A stretch of 64,000 nt of DNA from Cenarchaeum symbiont of Oopsacas minuta (lineage in GTDB: Archaea; Thermoproteota; Nitrososphaeria; Nitrososphaerales; Nitrosopumilaceae), in the NCBI GenBank assembly GCA_029948415.1, contig JAJIZT010000001.1:117021-181020 (forward strand), in the 5' to 3' direction. Positions 62,562 through 64,000 of this stretch are shown here, one piece after another (position 1 is the stretch's first letter; the number at the start of each line of letters is the position of its first letter). The notes below the pieces were generated by a model. That model had not been told where the DNA came from, made no database searches, and saw only the letters and a program-made list of their open reading frames with translations. The position numbers and the translations under genes are program-made.

Positions 62562-64000
62562 ATGAATATAAAGACAATAGGCACATTATTTGTTTCATTT
62601 TCTTTGGTTTTTGGTGTTATGGTAACACAAGCATACGGAGATCCTGATAAAACATACGTAAGCATACCTACAGAAACCAGTATTCCTGGATGTGAAACAA
62701 CCAATATGTGTTTTATACCATATGATGTTTCAGTGGACAAAGGCGGTGAAGTGATTTGGACAAACGACGATACTGCAGCTCATACTGTGACAAGTGGTAC
62801 TCCATCTGACAGTATAGGTGATATCTTTGATAGCAGTTTGATGAGTCCAGGATCTACCTTTTCTCACATGTTTGAAGTTTCAGGCACATTTGATTATTTC
62901 TGCATAGTACATCCTTGGATGGAAGGAATTGTTACAGTTGCAGGTCAGCCTGAAAACAAACACGATGATAGATATGAAGATAAACACGATGATAGATATG
63001 AGGATAAACACGATGATAGATATGAAAACAAAACACAAGACAGAGATCCTGATAAAACATACGTAAGCATACCTACAGAAACCAGTATTCCTGGATGTGA
63101 AACAACCAATATGTGTTTTATACCATATGATGTTTCAGTGGACAAAGGCGGTGAAGTGATTTGGACAAACGACGATACTGCAGCTCATACTGTGACAAGT
63201 GGTACTCCATCTGACAGTATAGGTGATATCTTTGATAGCAGTTTGATGAGTCCAGGATCTACCTTTTCTCACATGTTTGAAGTTTCAGGCACATTTGATT
63301 ATTTCTGCATAGTACATCCTTGGATGGAAGGAATTGTTACAGTTGCAGGTCAGCCTGAAAACAAACACGATGATAGATATGAAGATAAACACGATGATAG
63401 ATATGAAAACAAAACACAAGACAGAGATCCTGATAAAACATACGTAAGCATACCTACAGAAACCAGTATTCCTGGATGTGAAACAACCAATATGTGTTTT
63501 ATACCATATGATGTTTCAGTGGACAAAGGCGGTGAAGTGATTTGGACAAACGACGATACTGCAGCTCATACTGTGACAAGTGGTACTCCATCTGACAGTA
63601 TAGGTGATATCTTTGATAGCAGTTTGATGAGTCCAGGATCTACCTTTTCTCACATGTTTGAAGTTTCAGGCACATTTGATTATTTCTGCATAGTACATCC
63701 TTGGATGGAAGGAATTGTTACAGTTGCAGGTCAGCCTGAAAACAAACACGATGATAGATATGAAGATAAACACGATGATAGATATGAGGATAAACACGAT
63801 GATAGATATGAAAACAAAACACAAGACAGAGATCCTGATAAAACATACGTAAGCATACCTACAGAAACCAGTATTCCTGGATGTGAAACAACCAATATGT
63901 GTTTTATACCATATGATGTTTCAGTGGACAAAGGCGGTGAAGTGATTTGGACAAACGACGATACTGCAGCTCATACTGTGACAAGTGGTACTCCATCTGA
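62562..64000 (+). CDS. Exported protein of tandem type-1 copper (cupredoxin) domains, 3' end outside window
   Basis: 479 codons visible from ATG 62562. Signal peptide (MNIKTIGTLFVSFSLVFGVM, cut near QAYG) then cupredoxin domains. Type-1 copper ligands in the first are H74, C114, H117 and M120 (AAHTVTSG, FCIVHPWM). Domains repeat every 135, 127 and 135 residues, and the fourth runs off the window. Linkers hold 3, 2 and 3 HDDRYE(D/N)K units, giving charged, flexible spacers. The copies look base-identical apart from linker units. Probable extracellular electron carrier or copper-binding protein; domain number is unknown. Confidence 0.85.
   Translation, partial: MNIKTIGTLFVSFSLVFGVMVTQAYGDPDKTYVSIPTETSIPGCETTNMCFIPYDVSVDKGGEVIWTNDDTAAHTVTSGTPSDSIGDIFDSSLMSPGSTFSHMFEVSGTFDYFCIVHPWMEGIVTVAGQPENKHDDRYEDKHDDRYEDKHDDRYENKTQDRDPDKTYVSIPTETSIPGCETTNMCFIPYDVSVDKGGEVIWTNDDTAAHTVTSGTPSDSIGDIFDSSLMSPGSTFSHMFEVSGTFDYFCIVHPWMEGIVTVAGQPENKHDDRYEDKHDDRYENKTQDRDPDKTYVSIPTETSIPGCETTNMCFIPYDVSVDKGGEVIWTNDDTAAHTVTSGTPSDSIGDIFDSSLMSPGSTFSHMFEVSGTFDYFCIVHPWMEGIVTVAGQPENKHDDRYEDKHDDRYEDKHDDRYENKTQDRDPDKTYVSIPTETSIPGCETTNMCFIPYDVSVDKGGEVIWTNDDTAAHTVTSGTPS
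62640..64000 (+). repeat. Tandem cupredoxin DNA repeat (405/381/405 bases)
   Basis: Unit starts (GATCCTGATAAAACATACG) at 62640, 63045, 63426 and 63831. The 24-base difference of the second unit equals one HDDRYEDK linker codon block. Within units I see no base differences by eye. Such identity implies recent expansion or ongoing gene conversion and makes assembly collapse likely. Confidence 0.85.

Noticed and set aside
63000-63060. CRISPR-like 24-base repeats in the cupredoxin linker
   Set aside because: They encode in-frame HDDRYE units inside one protein without variable spacers.
62945-63145. Antisense frames (66 residues) repeated identically opposite the cupredoxin array
   Set aside because: They are shadows of the repeated coding DNA; the plus frame has a signal peptide and copper ligands.

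Overview
The window is an AT-rich archaeal chromosome segment. Gene content points to an ammonia-oxidising thaumarchaeon (Nitrososphaerota, Nitrosopumilales-like). It has a signal-peptide-bearing ammonium transporter, a CdvB/ESCRT-III protein, TFB, Orc1/Cdc6 beside the small subunit of DNA polymerase D, an exosome Csl4 subunit, the archaeal riboflavin enzymes ArfA and ArfC, archaeosine-pathway genes (queC, folE, queE), blue-copper proteins and exported proteins with the IPEWVKSNAGWW-type repeat seen in this group. The species cannot be fixed from sequence alone. No rRNA, tRNA, CRISPR array, transposase, integrase or relaxase was found.

Layout. 1-4158: tail of an unknown gene, then pyrE and a compact his operon (hisB-H-A-F-I, minus strand) in which hisA carries a 1-base frameshift. 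4235-16600: metabolic and small-protein genes (GPN GTPase, thrB, queC, folE, queE, a coiled-coil/CdvB pair, guaA, MptE-like/folP folate genes, hemerythrin) plus a strongly folded non-coding element at 15551-15634. 16628-25884: APS kinase, a frameshifted CPA1 antiporter, TFB, Csl4, pheA, guaB, DP1 and orc1/cdc6. 25885-26400: a likely replication origin with AT-rich DNA and direct and inverted repeats.

26810-37999 and 42575-49283 hold two minus-strand operons and a short plus-strand pair. Together they encode a TadA/VirB11-type ATPase, a VirB4-like ATPase, a double TadC-like platform, a VirB6/CedA-like membrane protein, a PrgI/VirB3-like protein, three class-III-signal pilin-like proteins and several very large exported proteins. 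I read this as one chimeric type IV pilus/type IV secretion machine with its surface cargo. Core genes lie between the two halves (amt, A-type ATP synthase subunit C, a Cas4-like protein with a degraded active site).

49298-58008: a WHy-domain protein, UMP kinase, HD hydrolase, thymidylate kinase, a decayed hemerythrin gene and a riboflavin operon (ribE-ribB-ribH-arfA-amidohydrolase-arfC). The amidohydrolase is placed and equipped to be a missing step of the archaeal pathway. 58115-64000: membrane and exported proteins, ending in a protein made of tandem, essentially DNA-identical type-1 copper domains that runs off the window.

The most unusual signals are: (1) the chimeric secretion/pilus machine; (2) a ~95-nt conserved, foldable element present twice, in the same orientation just upstream of the TadA/VirB11 ATPase and of the tandem cupredoxin gene; (3) the amidohydrolase in the riboflavin operon; (4) the putative origin; (5) the tandem cupredoxin array. 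Two apparently useful genes (hisA, antiporter) each carry a single-base frameshift that restoring one base in a short homopolymer would repair, so assembly error is as likely as real loss.
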